A stretch of 64,000 bases of DNA from Erythrobacter sp. (GCF_011765465.1 NZ_CP050265.1:2447501-2511500); one strand, 5' to 3'. Shown: positions 20,185 to 29,820, numbered from the stretch's first letter. Translations and numbers: made by a program. The notes: generated by a model not told the origin, from the sequence alone.

Positions 20185-20721
20185 GTGAGCGATGCAACGT
20201 CCCTTCCCGCGCTGTGGCTGCTGTCGGACGAGCGCAATGATGCAGGGCTGGAAGGCGCGCTGGGCCGCCTGCCGCGCGGGAGCGGCTTCGTCTATCGCCA
20301 CTACCATCTCGATGGGCCGGAGCGGCTCGCGCGGTTTCGGACCTTTGCCCGGATCGCGCGCGCGCGGGAACACATCGTCATCCTCGCCGACAGCGCGCTC
20401 ACCGCGACCGAGTGGGGGGCGGACGGCATCTACGGGGCGCCGCGCGCGCTGTGGCCTCGCCGGGCGGGCCTGCTCCACCTCGCCACCGCGCACGACCTCG
20501 GCGAGATCGGCCTCGCGAACCGGCTCGGCGCGGACGCGGTGCTGCTTTCGCCCGCCTTCCCGACCCGCTCGCACCCCGGCGCGCCTTGCCTCGGCCCGGC
20601 ACGCTTCCGCCTGCTCGCGGCCCGGTCGAAAGCGCCCGTGATCGCACTCGGCGGGATGGACGCAAAGGGCGCGCAAAGGCTCGCATGGGGCCGCTGGGCG
20701 GCGATCGACGGGCTTTCGTGA
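20185..20721 (+). CDS. Thiamine phosphate synthase/TenI-like protein, divergent
   Basis: The 178-residue protein resembles the ThiE/TenI TIM barrel: an opening ALWLLSDERND strand, GADGIYG in place of the usual GADGVHLG, GADAVLLSPAFPTRSHPG, and a closing VIALGGMDAKGAQRL. The residues that ThiE uses for pyrophosphate and HMP binding look altered (RHYHLD replaces the R-x-K segment, LADSA replaces the NDR segment), so true thiamine phosphate synthase activity is doubtful. GTG at 20185 is preferred; ATG at 20161 would overlap the yggS start region. A related role in thiamine or PLP chemistry is only inference. Confidence 0.7.
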   Translation: MSDATSLPALWLLSDERNDAGLEGALGRLPRGSGFVYRHYHLDGPERLARFRTFARIARAREHIVILADSALTATEWGADGIYGAPRALWPRRAGLLHLATAHDLGEIGLANRLGADAVLLSPAFPTRSHPGAPCLGPARFRLLAARSKAPVIALGGMDAKGAQRLAWGRWAAIDGLS

Positions 20722-20784
20722 ACCCCTCGCCCCGCCGCAGGGCGCTTGACCCGGACTCGCCGAGGATTCATGGTCCGTTCCCGT

Positions 20785-20801
20785 AAGGAGGCGATCCCTT
20801 G
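20785..20801 (+). promoter_or_regulatory. Strong ribosome binding site selecting TTG start of ftsK
   Basis: AAGGAGG at 20785-20791 sits seven bases before TTG at 20799. The next in-frame ATG (20814) would be 22 bases away, too far for good pairing, so the TTG start is favoured. Confidence 0.65.
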
Positions 20802-23210
20802 GCAAGCCGCGCTATGACGACCCGCAAATCCGACGCCGAATGGCGCGAAGGCCTGCGCCGCAGCCTGCGCCGCGCCGCGCAGATGACGGGCGCGGGGCTC
20901 CTGTTCGCGGGGCTGGTGTTTCTCACGCTGGCGCTGGTGAGCTACACCCAGACCGACCCGAGCGTCTCGACCGCCGCCGCGCCCGGCAGCGTGTCGAACT
21001 GGATGGGCGCGAGCGGCGCGCTGGTCGCCGACGCGGTCCTGCTCGCCTTCGGGCTGACCGCCTACCTGCTGCTGCCGCTGCTCTACGTTTCGGCGCGCCG
21101 CTTGTGGCGCGATGTCGAGGTCACGGACGAGAGCGAGGAGCGCACCCGCTGGTGGCGTCCGGCTGCGCTGCTGCTGCTTGCCATGGTGCTGCTCGGCACG
21201 GTGCTCTCGCTCGCCTTCGACCGGCCGACGGACAGCCTCCCGGCGCAGCTCGGCGGCATTGCCGGGCTGCTCGGCGCGGGGGCGGTGGAAGCTCTGGCGG
21301 TTCGCGTTGCGGGCGATGCGGCAGGCTGGGTCACGCTTGGGCTTGCGATCGCCTGCCTCGCCGTGGCGACGGCGCTGCTGACCCGGATCTTCGCGATCGA
21401 CTGGCGGATGCTGCTCTCGCTGCCGAATTTCCTCGGCGGCGCCTCGCTCGGCCCGGCGATCGGCGCGCGCCTTCCCGCCTTCCTGCAGCGCGGCGAAAGC
21501 GACGACTTCGAAGACGACGAGGACGCTGCCCCCGCCCCGCGGGCGAAGCGCAAGGCCGCGCCCGAGCCGCGTCCGAATGCGAAGGATATGCCCGAGGCCG
21601 AACCGCGCCGCGCGCCTCAGATCGTCGATCCGTCCGCCCCGCCCCAGCGCGCGCCTGCCGCCGCGACCCGCGCGAGCCAGCGCGATATGTTCGCCGATTT
21701 CGAACTGCCCGGGCTCGACCTGCTCGCCGACGCGCCCGAAAACGCCGCGCCCAAGCTCGACAAGCTGGCGCTGGAGAGAAACGCGCGCCTGCTCGAGAAC
21801 GTGCTCGATGATTTCAACGTCAAGGGCGAGATTACCGCGGTGCGCACCGGGCCGGTCGTCACCATGTACGAACTCGAACCCGCCCCCGGCATCAAGGCCG
21901 CGCGCGTGGTCGGGCTCGCCGAGGACATCGCCCGCAACATGAGCGCGGTCTCCGCGCGCGTTTCGGCGATTCCGGGGCGCACCGTCATGGGCATCGAACT
22001 GCCCAATGCCGACCGCCAGATGGTCTCGCTCAAGGAACTCGCCGCCTGCGCCGCCTTCGTCGAGGCCAAGGGGAACCTTCCCATCATCCTCGGCAAGGAC
22101 ATCGCGGGCGAGCCGATCATCGCCGACCTCGCCGCCATGCCCCACCTGCTCGTCGCGGGGACGACCGGATCGGGCAAGTCGGTGGGGCTGAACTGCATCC
22201 TCTTGTCGCTGCTCTACACCTTCACGCCGTCCGAGTGCCGGCTGATCCTGATCGATCCCAAGGTGCTGGAACTCAAGAGCTACGACGACATCCCCCACCT
22301 GCTCTCCCCGGTCGTGACCGAGCCGCACAAGTCGGTCCGCGCGCTCAAATGGGCGGTCGAGGAGATGGAGCGACGTTACCGGATGATGAGCTCGATCAAT
22401 TCGAGGAACATCAACTCCTTCAACGACAAGGTCCGCGCCGCCATCGCCAAGGGCAAGCCGCTGGGCCGCCGCGTGCAGGCGGGCTTCGACCCGGAAACGG
22501 GCGACGAGATCTACGAGGAGGAACAGCTCGACTACGAACCCCTGCCGCAGATCGTCCTGATCGTCGACGAGCTCGCCGACCTCATGGTGACCGTGGGCAA
22601 GGAGATCGAGGTCCTGATCCAGCGCCTCTCCCAGAAATCGCGCGCGGCGGGCATCCACCTGATCATGGCGACGCAGCGCCCCTCGGTCGACGTCATCACC
22701 GGCGTCATCAAGGCGAACCTCCCGACCCGCATCAGCTTCAAGGTGACGAGCCGGATCGACAGCCGCACCATCCTCGGCGAACAGGGGGCGGAACAGCTGC
22801 TCGGCAAGGGCGATATGCTCTACAAGCCGAACACCGGAGCGATGGTGCGCGTCCACGGCCCCTTCGTCAGTGACGAGGAGGTCGAGCGGGTCGCGGATTT
22901 CTGGCGTGCGCAGGGCGCTCCGCAATATGTCGATGCCGTCACCGAGGAACCCGAGGACGGCGGCGGCCTGATGTTCGAGGACGAACTCACTGCGTCCGAC
23001 AACCCGGAAGAACGCAAGTACCGGCAAGCCTGCCAGATCGTGATCGAGAACCAGAAAGCGTCCGGCTCGTGGCTCCAGCGCCAGATGGGCGTCGGCTACA
23101 ACACGGCCGCCAAATGGATCGAGCGGATGGAGAGCGAGGGCCTCGTCGGGCCGGCCAATCACGTCGGCCGGCGCGAGATCTTCCGCGACCAGGACGGCAA
23201 TCCGATCTGA
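20799..23210 (+). CDS. ftsK: DNA translocase FtsK
   Basis: FtsK is anchored at the division septum and pumps chromosomal DNA toward dif for dimer resolution. The 803-residue protein has an N-terminal membrane region with about four segments (residues 30-60, 75-98, 118-140, 150-205), then an acidic/Pro-Ala linker. The motor follows: alpha/beta region VKGEITAVRTGPVVTMYELE, Walker A GTTGSGKSVGLN (about 450), Walker B IVLIVDELADLM and MATQRPSVDVITGVIKAN. The gamma winged helix (about 740-800) contains ASGSWLQRQMGVGYNTAAKW, the domain that reads KOPS and contacts XerD. The linker is much shorter than in E. coli, as usual in alphaproteobacteria. Confidence 0.96.
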   Translation: MASRAMTTRKSDAEWREGLRRSLRRAAQMTGAGLLFAGLVFLTLALVSYTQTDPSVSTAAAPGSVSNWMGASGALVADAVLLAFGLTAYLLLPLLYVSARRLWRDVEVTDESEERTRWWRPAALLLLAMVLLGTVLSLAFDRPTDSLPAQLGGIAGLLGAGAVEALAVRVAGDAAGWVTLGLAIACLAVATALLTRIFAIDWRMLLSLPNFLGGASLGPAIGARLPAFLQRGESDDFEDDEDAAPAPRAKRKAAPEPRPNAKDMPEAEPRRAPQIVDPSAPPQRAPAAATRASQRDMFADFELPGLDLLADAPENAAPKLDKLALERNARLLENVLDDFNVKGEITAVRTGPVVTMYELEPAPGIKAARVVGLAEDIARNMSAVSARVSAIPGRTVMGIELPNADRQMVSLKELAACAAFVEAKGNLPIILGKDIAGEPIIADLAAMPHLLVAGTTGSGKSVGLNCILLSLLYTFTPSECRLILIDPKVLELKSYDDIPHLLSPVVTEPHKSVRALKWAVEEMERRYRMMSSINSRNINSFNDKVRAAIAKGKPLGRRVQAGFDPETGDEIYEEEQLDYEPLPQIVLIVDELADLMVTVGKEIEVLIQRLSQKSRAAGIHLIMATQRPSVDVITGVIKANLPTRISFKVTSRIDSRTILGEQGAEQLLGKGDMLYKPNTGAMVRVHGPFVSDEEVERVADFWRAQGAPQYVDAVTEEPEDGGGLMFEDELTASDNPEERKYRQACQIVIENQKASGSWLQRQMGVGYNTAAKWIERMESEGLVGPANHVGRREIFRDQDGNPI

Positions 23211-23357
23211 CCCTTACCCGCCGCGCACAGATGCAAAGCGGCAACGTCCCGAAACTGTAATGCGCCTGCAACCGGAGTGACTCTTCGCGGTCGCAGCATC
23301 GTCACCAACCGGTGTCACGGGGGAGGTCCTCTCTCTCAACACCAGGGATAACGACAG

Positions 23358-25718
23358 ATGCTTCGCTCCACTTTCCGACGTGCCGCGCGCACGCGCTCCG
23401 TGTCGCTTCTCGCCCTCGCCTCGACCCTTGCCGCGCTGCCGCAGGCGGCCTTCGCGCAGGACAACGAAGCGCCCGAAGGCGACGACCAGGGCAACCAGAT
23501 CATCGTCACCGCGCAGAAGATCGAACAGCGCGCGCTCGACGTGCCGATCACCATCTCGGCCACCAGCGGTGAACGGATCGAGGAACTCGGCGTCACCGAT
23601 CTCGACGAGCTGTCGAATTACATCCCCGGCCTCAACATCCAGGAGCAGAGCGCCAACAACCCTGGCATCGTGATCCGCGGGATCACCTCGGACAGCGGCT
23701 CCGCCCAGCAGGGCCCGCGCGTCACGCTCTATTACAACGGCGTCGACATCTCGCGTTCGCGCGGTTCCTACCAGGCCATCTACGACCTCGAGCGGGTCGA
23801 GGTGATCAAGGGTCCGCAGGCGACCCTGTTCGGCACGGCCAGCGCCGTGGGCGCGATCAGCCTCGTCTCGGCCAAGCCCCGCGCGGGCTTCTCGGGCGAG
23901 ATCCGCGGCGGCTACGGCAATTTCAACCAGACGCTGCTTGGCGGCCACATCAATGCGGGCTCGGACGTGCTCGCGGGCCGCATCGCCTTCGAATGGCGCA
24001 CGCGTGACGGCTACGTCACCAATCTCAGCGCGAACCAGGAAGAAGACCTCTACGCGCAGGACCAGCTCGGCGTGCGCGGCTCGCTGCGCTACACGCCGAA
24101 TGCCGACGTGACGGTGGACCTCATCGCCACCTACGACCAGCAGCGTAACGGCGGCACGCCCTTCATCTCGGGCACCTTCCCCGCCTTCCTCGGCGCGCCG
24201 GGCGGCGCGGCCAATGCCTTCGAGGACGCCAATCTCGGCGGCAACCCGGCAGGCGCGGCGGCGCTGGGCGACGACCAGCTCGGCCTCAACCGCGAAGTCT
24301 ACGACGTCAACCTCACCGCCGAATACGCCTTTTCGGACGACTGGACCTTCACCACGGTCAACGGCTACCGCGAATTCGACAGCCGCGAAGTGTTCGACGC
24401 CGACGGCTCGGCCGCGCCCTTCCTCGAATTCACCGAGAACGCCGAGGGCTGGCAGGTCAGCCACGAAGGCCGCTTCACCTATTCGGGCAGCGAGCTCAGG
24501 GCGAGCATGGGCTGGAACCTGTTCATCGAGGACGGCCTCCAGAACGTGCCTTTCGCGACCGAGGAAGGCACCTATCTCCAGTGCCTCACCACGCTGTTCG
24601 GTGCGCCGCTGATCCCCGGCATCCCCTGCGTCGCGCCCGACGGCACCGTGCCCGCTGCGGCGGTGACGGGCCTCGCCACCGGCGGCGCGTTCCAGGCGAT
24701 CCCTTACAGCTCCGTGTTCGAGAACCAGGGCCGCAACGAAGCCTATTCGATCTTCGCCGACGCGACCTGGATCGCGACCGACAGGCTCGAACTGACCGCG
24801 GGCGTGCGCTTCCTGCAGGAATACCGCCGCTCGGGCTTCCGCGCGGACATCCCGAACTCGGTGCTCTCCGGCGCGCCGCTGATCCCCGGGCAGGTCGACA
24901 CCAACGGCCAGACCATCACCGCCGAGGAGAAATTCCAGGCCGTCCTGCCGCGCTTCAACGCGCTCTACCGCATCAGCGACGACGTCAACGTCTTCGCCAC
25001 CGTGTCGAAGGGCCGCCGCTCGCCGGTGGTGCAGGTCAACGCCGCGGGCGCGACGACCATCCCCGAGGAAGTCGTGTGGAACTACGAAGGCGGGGTGAAG
25101 CTCGCCGCCGGGCCGGTCTCGGGCTCGCTCGGGGTCTATTACCAGGTCTATGACGACTTCCAGGTCTCGATCGCGGAGCTCGACGCGCAGGGCAATCCGA
25201 CCGGCGCCTTCGTCACCGCGAGCGCGGGGAGCGCGAAGAATCTCGGGGTCGAGGCGGAAGTCGCGATCGACGTCGCCGACTGGCTGCAGGTGTTCGGCAA
25301 TGTCGGCTTCATCGACGGCGGCATCGACGAGGACGGGGCGTTCTCTCCGGCGTTCTCGGGCGCGCGCTTCCGCCTGCAGCCGGAATGGCAGGCTTCGGGC
25401 GGTCTGACGATCGATTACCCGATCAGCGACGGGGTGCGCTTCTTCGCGACGCCCAGCGTGACGCATCGCAGCCGGATCTTCTTCGAAGTGCCGAACAACC
25501 CGCTGATCTCGCAGGGGCCGGTGACGCTGGTCAACGCGCGCGCCGGGGTCAGCTTCGCCGACGAGCGGTTCGAGGTCGCGGGCTTCATCCGCAACGCCTT
25601 CGATGAAGACTACCTGCTCGACGCGGGCAACACCGGCGGGGCGTTCACCATCCCGACCTTCATCCCGGCCGAGCCGCGCTTCTACGGCATCCAGCTGACC
25701 GCACGCTTCGGCAACTGA
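23358..25718 (+). CDS. TonB-dependent outer-membrane receptor
   Basis: This is a second 786-residue receptor. A signal peptide ends ALPQAAFAQ, followed by the TonB box QIIVTAQK (about 47-54). The plug contains RGITSDSGSAQQGPRVTLYY and VEVIKGPQATLFGTASAVGA, and a long barrel follows. The C-terminus is TARFGN, so the usual terminal phenylalanine is displaced by two residues. It has low resemblance to the receptor at 16972 outside shared motifs, so it is not a recent duplicate. The ligand is unknown; nothing adjacent suggests one. GGTGTCACGGGGGAGG and a short leader precede the ATG. Confidence 0.92.
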   Translation: MLRSTFRRAARTRSVSLLALASTLAALPQAAFAQDNEAPEGDDQGNQIIVTAQKIEQRALDVPITISATSGERIEELGVTDLDELSNYIPGLNIQEQSANNPGIVIRGITSDSGSAQQGPRVTLYYNGVDISRSRGSYQAIYDLERVEVIKGPQATLFGTASAVGAISLVSAKPRAGFSGEIRGGYGNFNQTLLGGHINAGSDVLAGRIAFEWRTRDGYVTNLSANQEEDLYAQDQLGVRGSLRYTPNADVTVDLIATYDQQRNGGTPFISGTFPAFLGAPGGAANAFEDANLGGNPAGAAALGDDQLGLNREVYDVNLTAEYAFSDDWTFTTVNGYREFDSREVFDADGSAAPFLEFTENAEGWQVSHEGRFTYSGSELRASMGWNLFIEDGLQNVPFATEEGTYLQCLTTLFGAPLIPGIPCVAPDGTVPAAAVTGLATGGAFQAIPYSSVFENQGRNEAYSIFADATWIATDRLELTAGVRFLQEYRRSGFRADIPNSVLSGAPLIPGQVDTNGQTITAEEKFQAVLPRFNALYRISDDVNVFATVSKGRRSPVVQVNAAGATTIPEEVVWNYEGGVKLAAGPVSGSLGVYYQVYDDFQVSIAELDAQGNPTGAFVTASAGSAKNLGVEAEVAIDVADWLQVFGNVGFIDGGIDEDGAFSPAFSGARFRLQPEWQASGGLTIDYPISDGVRFFATPSVTHRSRIFFEVPNNPLISQGPVTLVNARAGVSFADERFEVAGFIRNAFDEDYLLDAGNTGGAFTIPTFIPAEPRFYGIQLTARFGN

Positions 25719-25735
25719 ACTGGCACGAGCGGATA

Positions 25736-25773
25736 CGAAGGGGCGGGGGCCGCGAGGCTCCCGCCCCTATTCG
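25736..25773 (+). terminator. Terminator-like hairpin between convergent genes
   Basis: Arms AGGGGCGGG (25739-25747) and CCCGCCCCT (25760-25768) pair perfectly and are followed by ATTCG, a weak T run. It overlaps the stop codon of the convergent GDYXXLXY gene, so it could serve both strands. Confidence 0.6.
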
Positions 25774-26369
25774 TCTGGGGCGGGCTCTTCCATGATCGGC
25801 GGGGCGGTGGGTTCGATGCCCTCGCGATCTGCGCCGCCTTCGCGCTCGGCGCGCTCTTCGGGCGTGAGCGGGCGGAAGCGGATGTCCTGCAAGGTAAAGG
25901 TCCCGTCCTCGCGCTGGCGGAAGCGGACGACCCCGCGCATATCGCGCTGCGCCAGCTGCTCCTCGATTTCCCGTGCGCGCTCCTGCCCGACATAGAGGCG
26001 TCCGCGCACGAGGCTGTCGTTGCCGTAGACCCCGCCGCTGTCGGCGAGCAACGGGTGCGCGCAGGCCGCGAGCGCCGCCTCGTCATAAGGGTCGAACGGC
26101 ACGGCCTCGGCGATGGTCGGCGGATGACCGGACAGGCACAGGCCCCACGGCGACGGGGCGAAGTCCCAGTTGGCAGCAGCTTCGTCCTCGCGAATCGGCC
26201 AGTCATAGGTGAATTCGACATAGTGCCCGCGCAGCAGGTCGCGCGGGTCGTAGCCCTCGACCGGGACCTCCCAGTCGGTTCCCTGACGCGAGGCATAGTC
26301 GCTCCACGCCCACAGCGCCGCAAGCCCGGCGAGCGGCAAGGCGAGCGCGGCGAGCCGGGCGAGCCTCAT
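25767..26369 (-). CDS. GDYXXLXY-domain-like membrane-anchored protein
   Basis: This 200-residue protein has an N-terminal membrane anchor (RLARLAALALPLAGLAALWA) and an outer region. The segment DPRDLLRGHYVEFTYDW matches the position and pattern of the GDYXXLXY motif, with H and F substitutions, and GRLYVGQERAREIEEQL follows in the usual place. The family often sits behind DUF2157 proteins, as here: its ATG overlaps the DUF2157 stop (ATGA at 26366-26369). The C-terminal 40 residues are Glu/Pro-rich. Function is unknown for the family. Confidence 0.8.
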   Translation of the reverse strand: MRLARLAALALPLAGLAALWAWSDYASRQGTDWEVPVEGYDPRDLLRGHYVEFTYDWPIREDEAAANWDFAPSPWGLCLSGHPPTIAEAVPFDPYDEAALAACAHPLLADSGGVYGNDSLVRGRLYVGQERAREIEEQLAQRDMRGVVRFRQREDGTFTLQDIRFRPLTPEERAEREGGADREGIEPTAPPIMEEPAPDE

Positions 26370-27514
26370 CCCTCCGCCTCCGCCTCGGGGGCGAAGCTGC
26401 GGCTGACTCGCCACGCCGCCCACGCAATGCCGAGCACCAGCACACCCGACAGGATCAGCCCGAAACCGCTCAGGAGGAGGTCGCTCGCCAGCTCGAAACT
26501 GAGCACGATCAGCCGCAGCACGATCACTCCGACCGCGAGCTGGAACACCCCGCGCCACCCCGCGACCAGCGCGGCGGCGGCGATGCCCACCCACAGCGCC
26601 ATGAACAGCGCGGCGGCGAGCACGGTGACATCATTCGCCCCGAAGACGACCGCCGTGACCAGCCCGGCGAGCGCGATGATCCCGCCCGCCATCCGGCCCG
26701 AGAGGGTCGGGCGCGCCGCCGCCACCAGCGCCCCGGCCACGAGGGCCACGGCGGCGCGCACCAGCTGGCTCGCGGGGTCGAGCGCGCCGGGCTCGCTCTC
26801 GAACGCGCCGACGCTGGCGAGCGCGGCGAAGATGGATGCCCCCGCGATCGTGTAGGCAAGCCCGCATTGCTCCACCCGCCGCCAGAAATCGGCGCGGGCG
26901 CTGCGCGAACGCAGGGCGGCCCCCAGCGGAGCGAACAGGACCGGCAGCGCCGTCATCAGCGCGAGCCACGGCCAGGCCGGCTCCTCGGTGCGCCGGACTA
27001 GAAAGCCTCCGAGCGCGGAATGGTATTCCCACGCGCACCAGATCGCCCCGCCGACCAGCGCCGCCGCGACCGGCCAGCCGCGCCCCGTCGCCAGCATCAG
27101 CGGGCCGAACAGCGCCAGCCACACCGCCAGCGGCTCCCACAGCGGCGCGCTCGTCTGGTAGACCTGCCCGAGATGCCCGAAGAAGGTGAGGCCCAATGCG
27201 GCGGTGACGAAGACCAGCGCCTCCACCGCCCAGGGCGAGGCCGCCGCCAGCCGCTCCTCGCGCAGCAGCAGCGCGGCGAACGCCCCCGCGATCAGCGCCA
27301 GATGCACCGCGAGGCGGACCTGCCCCGGCACCTCCTCCCAGTTCGCCGCGACCAGCGAGACGAGGCCGAGCCCGATCGCCAGCGCCCCGATGCCGAACAC
27401 CGCCCACAGCGCGAAAGGGCGCGAATGCTCTTCCTCATAGGCGACAAGCCGGTCGCGCGTCTCCGCGTCGATCAGCCCGGCCTCGTGCCAGCGCGCGATC
27501 CTTCCCGTCACCAT
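26366..27514 (-). CDS. DUF2157-domain multi-spanning membrane protein
   Basis: The N-terminal ~50 residues (VTGRIARWHEAGLIDAETRD) form the soluble helical start typical of DUF2157. At least ten hydrophobic segments follow, including GIGALAIGLGLVSLVAANW, which is the family hallmark. The 382-residue product starts at ATG 27514; upstream in-frame ATG codons would only add a Pro-rich leader. It is co-translated with the GDYXXLXY protein, and the two probably act together in the inner membrane. No biochemical function is known. Confidence 0.82.
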   Translation of the reverse strand: MVTGRIARWHEAGLIDAETRDRLVAYEEEHSRPFALWAVFGIGALAIGLGLVSLVAANWEEVPGQVRLAVHLALIAGAFAALLLREERLAAASPWAVEALVFVTAALGLTFFGHLGQVYQTSAPLWEPLAVWLALFGPLMLATGRGWPVAAALVGGAIWCAWEYHSALGGFLVRRTEEPAWPWLALMTALPVLFAPLGAALRSRSARADFWRRVEQCGLAYTIAGASIFAALASVGAFESEPGALDPASQLVRAAVALVAGALVAAARPTLSGRMAGGIIALAGLVTAVVFGANDVTVLAAALFMALWVGIAAAALVAGWRGVFQLAVGVIVLRLIVLSFELASDLLLSGFGLILSGVLVLGIAWAAWRVSRSFAPEAEAEG

Positions 27515-27557
27515 CCCCACAGGATTAGGACGGGGAAGGGGGACCGCCAAGCCTGTT

Positions 27558-28613
27558 CTATTCGAGATCCTCGCCCGTCATCGCCGGAAGCGCTTCGACC
27601 GCCGCCGCGCTCTCGGCGCGCGCCTCCTCGGTCGCGGGAACGAGGCCGATATTGGCGAGCGGCCCGCCTTCGCCCCAGCTTGCGGCCCATTGCGCAAGGT
27701 AGTCCTCTAGCCCCGGCGTGACGCCGACATGGGCTTTCTTGACGTAGATGTAGAGCGGGCGCGCGGCGGGATAGGAGCCGTCCGCGATCGTCTCCGACGT
27801 CGGCACGACCCCCTTCAGCGGCAGCGCCTTCACCAGATCCTCGTTCTCTTCGAGATAGGAATAGCCGAAAATGCCGACCGCGCGCGGATTGCCCGCGACC
27901 TTGCGCACGATGAGGTCGTCCTTTTCGCCTTGTTCGCTATAGGCGCCGTCGCCGCGCAGCGCGTCGCAATTGCGCAGGAAGGCGGCTGCGTCGCTCTCCT
28001 CGAGCGCGGCCATGTCGGCGTTCGACGTGCAGGCCGGCTCCATCACCAGCTTCTGCATCGCCTCGCGCGTGCCCGAGCTTGCGGGCGGGCCGTAAACGAT
28101 GACCGGCGCATCGGGCAGCGAGGCATCGACATCCGACCAGTTTTCGCTTGCCTGCTCCTCGCCGAACGGGTTGTCGGCGAGCGCGCGGTAGACGATTTCC
28201 GGGGTCAGTTCGAGTTCGACCCCCTCGTCGACCGCCGAGACGAAGGCGATGCCGTCGCGCCCGACCTTGATCTCGACGATTTCCTCGACGCCGTTGGTGA
28301 GGCAGCGGTTGAATTCAGCCGCGTGCATCCGGCGCGAGGCGTTGACGATGTCGGGCGTGTCGGGGCCGGTCCCGGAGCAGAACGCCTCGATCCCCTCGCC
28401 GGTCCCGGTCGATTCGATCACCGGCATGGCCGCCCCTTCATTGGCAGCGGTATAGTCCTCGGCGACCTTCTGGGCGAAGGGATAGACTGTCGAGGAGCCG
28501 ACGATGGCAATCGCCTCTGGCCCGGTGTCCTCTTCCCCGCCTCCGCAGGCGGCGAGCAGGGCGAGCGAAGCGCCCGCGAGGAGGGCGCGGCTGCGAAGGA
28601 GCGTGGCGGTCAT
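27558..28613 (-). CDS. PstS-like phosphate-binding lipoprotein (second of tandem pair)
   Basis: This 351-residue lipoprotein has a signal peptide with lipobox LALLAAC and then the PstS-type opening AIVGSSTVYPFAQKVAEDY. Ligand-site segments typical of phosphate-binding proteins are visible: VIESTGTGEGIEAFCSG, DIVNASRRM, and GPPASSGTREAMQKL. It follows its paralogue by 37 bases and belongs to the same transcription unit. No pstC, pstA or pstB lies beside it, so transport would need a permease encoded elsewhere. Binding of phosphate is inferred from family and from the Pho-box-like site in front of the pair. Confidence 0.85.
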   Translation of the reverse strand: MTATLLRSRALLAGASLALLAACGGGEEDTGPEAIAIVGSSTVYPFAQKVAEDYTAANEGAAMPVIESTGTGEGIEAFCSGTGPDTPDIVNASRRMHAAEFNRCLTNGVEEIVEIKVGRDGIAFVSAVDEGVELELTPEIVYRALADNPFGEEQASENWSDVDASLPDAPVIVYGPPASSGTREAMQKLVMEPACTSNADMAALEESDAAAFLRNCDALRGDGAYSEQGEKDDLIVRKVAGNPRAVGIFGYSYLEENEDLVKALPLKGVVPTSETIADGSYPAARPLYIYVKKAHVGVTPGLEDYLAQWAASWGEGGPLANIGLVPATEEARAESAAAVEALPAMTGEDLE

Positions 28614-28650
28614 GGGGAACTCCGAGAGCGGTTTGGGGGGTGGAAAGGCG

Positions 28651-29769
28651 TTATTCGTCCCCGGCGGGCGCGGGGGTTTCCTCAGCCACTGCTTCACCCG
28701 TCAGGTCGGCGCGGGTCAGGGTGATGAGCTGGTCGATCTTGCGCTCGTTCTCGGCGCGCACCTCTGGCGAAGAGGCGACCAGCCCGGTGCGGGCGAGCGG
28801 GCCGTCCTCGTCCCACATCTTGACCCATTCCTGCAGGAATTCCTTGAGCCCCGGGATCGCGCGAGTGTGCGCCTTCTTGACGTAAACGTAGAGTGGGCGC
28901 GCGCCGGGATAGTCGAAGCTCGCGATGTTCTCGTAGGTCGGCTCGACCCCGTTCATCGTCAGGCCGTCGACCTTGTCGAGGTTCTCCTCGAGATAGGAAT
29001 AGCCGAAAATGCCGACCGAGCGCGGGTTGGCCTCGATCTTCTGGACGATCAGGTTGTCCTGTTCGCCCTGGTCCGAATAGGCCCCGTCGGAGCGGACCTC
29101 GGTGCAGATCTGCTGGTGGCGGTCGGGATCGCTCTTCTTGAGCGCTTCCATCTCGGGATTGGTGTCGCAACCGGCCTCGAGCACGAGCTCCTTGAGCGCG
29201 TCGCGCGTGCCGCTGGTGCTGGGCGGGCCGTAGACGAGGATCGGCGTGTCGGGCAGCGTGGGATCGACATCGGCCCATGTCTCGGCGGTCTGCTCGCGCC
29301 CATAGGGATTCGCGGCGAGCGCCTCGTAGACGATGCGCGGGGAGAGATCGAGGTCGATGCCGCCTTTCGCCGCGGCGAAGGCGATCCCGTCGAGCCCGAC
29401 CTGGATTTCGATGATGTCCTCGACCCCGTTGGCCTGGCACTTGTCGAATTCGGCCGGCTTCATCCGGCGCGAGGCGTTCGCCATGTCGGGCGTGTCCGCG
29501 CCGACGCCCGAACAGAACAGCTGGATGCCGCCGCCCGTGCCGGTCGATTCGACCAGCGGCGACTTGTATTCGGGGTAGGAGCGGCTGAAGCTTTCGGCGA
29601 CCTGCTTGGCAAAGGGCAGGACGGTCGAGGAGCCGACCGCGCGGATCGAATCGCGCGAGCCGCCGCCCGCGCCGCCGTCGCATCCGGCAAGGACGAGGAG
29701 GCCGCCGAAAAGGGCGGGAGCGATGAGGCCACGCAAGGGACGGCGCACGGAATCGGGCAGGGTCATCAT
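28651..29769 (-). CDS. PstS-like phosphate-binding lipoprotein (first of tandem pair)
   Basis: This 372-residue lipoprotein has a signal peptide with lipobox LLVLAGC. It then shows RAVGSSTVLPFAKQVAESF, VESTGTGGGIQLFCSG, DMANASRRM and GPPSTSGTRDALKEL, the same ligand-site blocks as the downstream paralogue. The two align over their whole length and share many blocks (GIFGYSYLEEN, RPLYVYVKKAH), so the pair came from duplication, but they have clearly diverged. The ATG at 29769 is used; GTG and TTG codons upstream are possible. A Pho-box-like direct repeat ends 52 bases upstream. Two binding proteins may differ in affinity or location. Confidence 0.87.
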   Translation of the reverse strand: MMTLPDSVRRPLRGLIAPALFGGLLVLAGCDGGAGGGSRDSIRAVGSSTVLPFAKQVAESFSRSYPEYKSPLVESTGTGGGIQLFCSGVGADTPDMANASRRMKPAEFDKCQANGVEDIIEIQVGLDGIAFAAAKGGIDLDLSPRIVYEALAANPYGREQTAETWADVDPTLPDTPILVYGPPSTSGTRDALKELVLEAGCDTNPEMEALKKSDPDRHQQICTEVRSDGAYSDQGEQDNLIVQKIEANPRSVGIFGYSYLEENLDKVDGLTMNGVEPTYENIASFDYPGARPLYVYVKKAHTRAIPGLKEFLQEWVKMWDEDGPLARTGLVASSPEVRAENERKIDQLITLTRADLTGEAVAEETPAPAGDE

Positions 29770-29820
29770 GTTCACGATTTTCGTTTCCTGAAAGGGCAAG
29801 GCAGGCGCTAGGAGCGACTT

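Noticed and set aside
23290..23330. Pho-box-like repeat before the second TonB receptor
   Set aside because: TCGTCAC and GGTGTCAC are spaced 13 rather than 11 bases apart, so the geometry is wrong.
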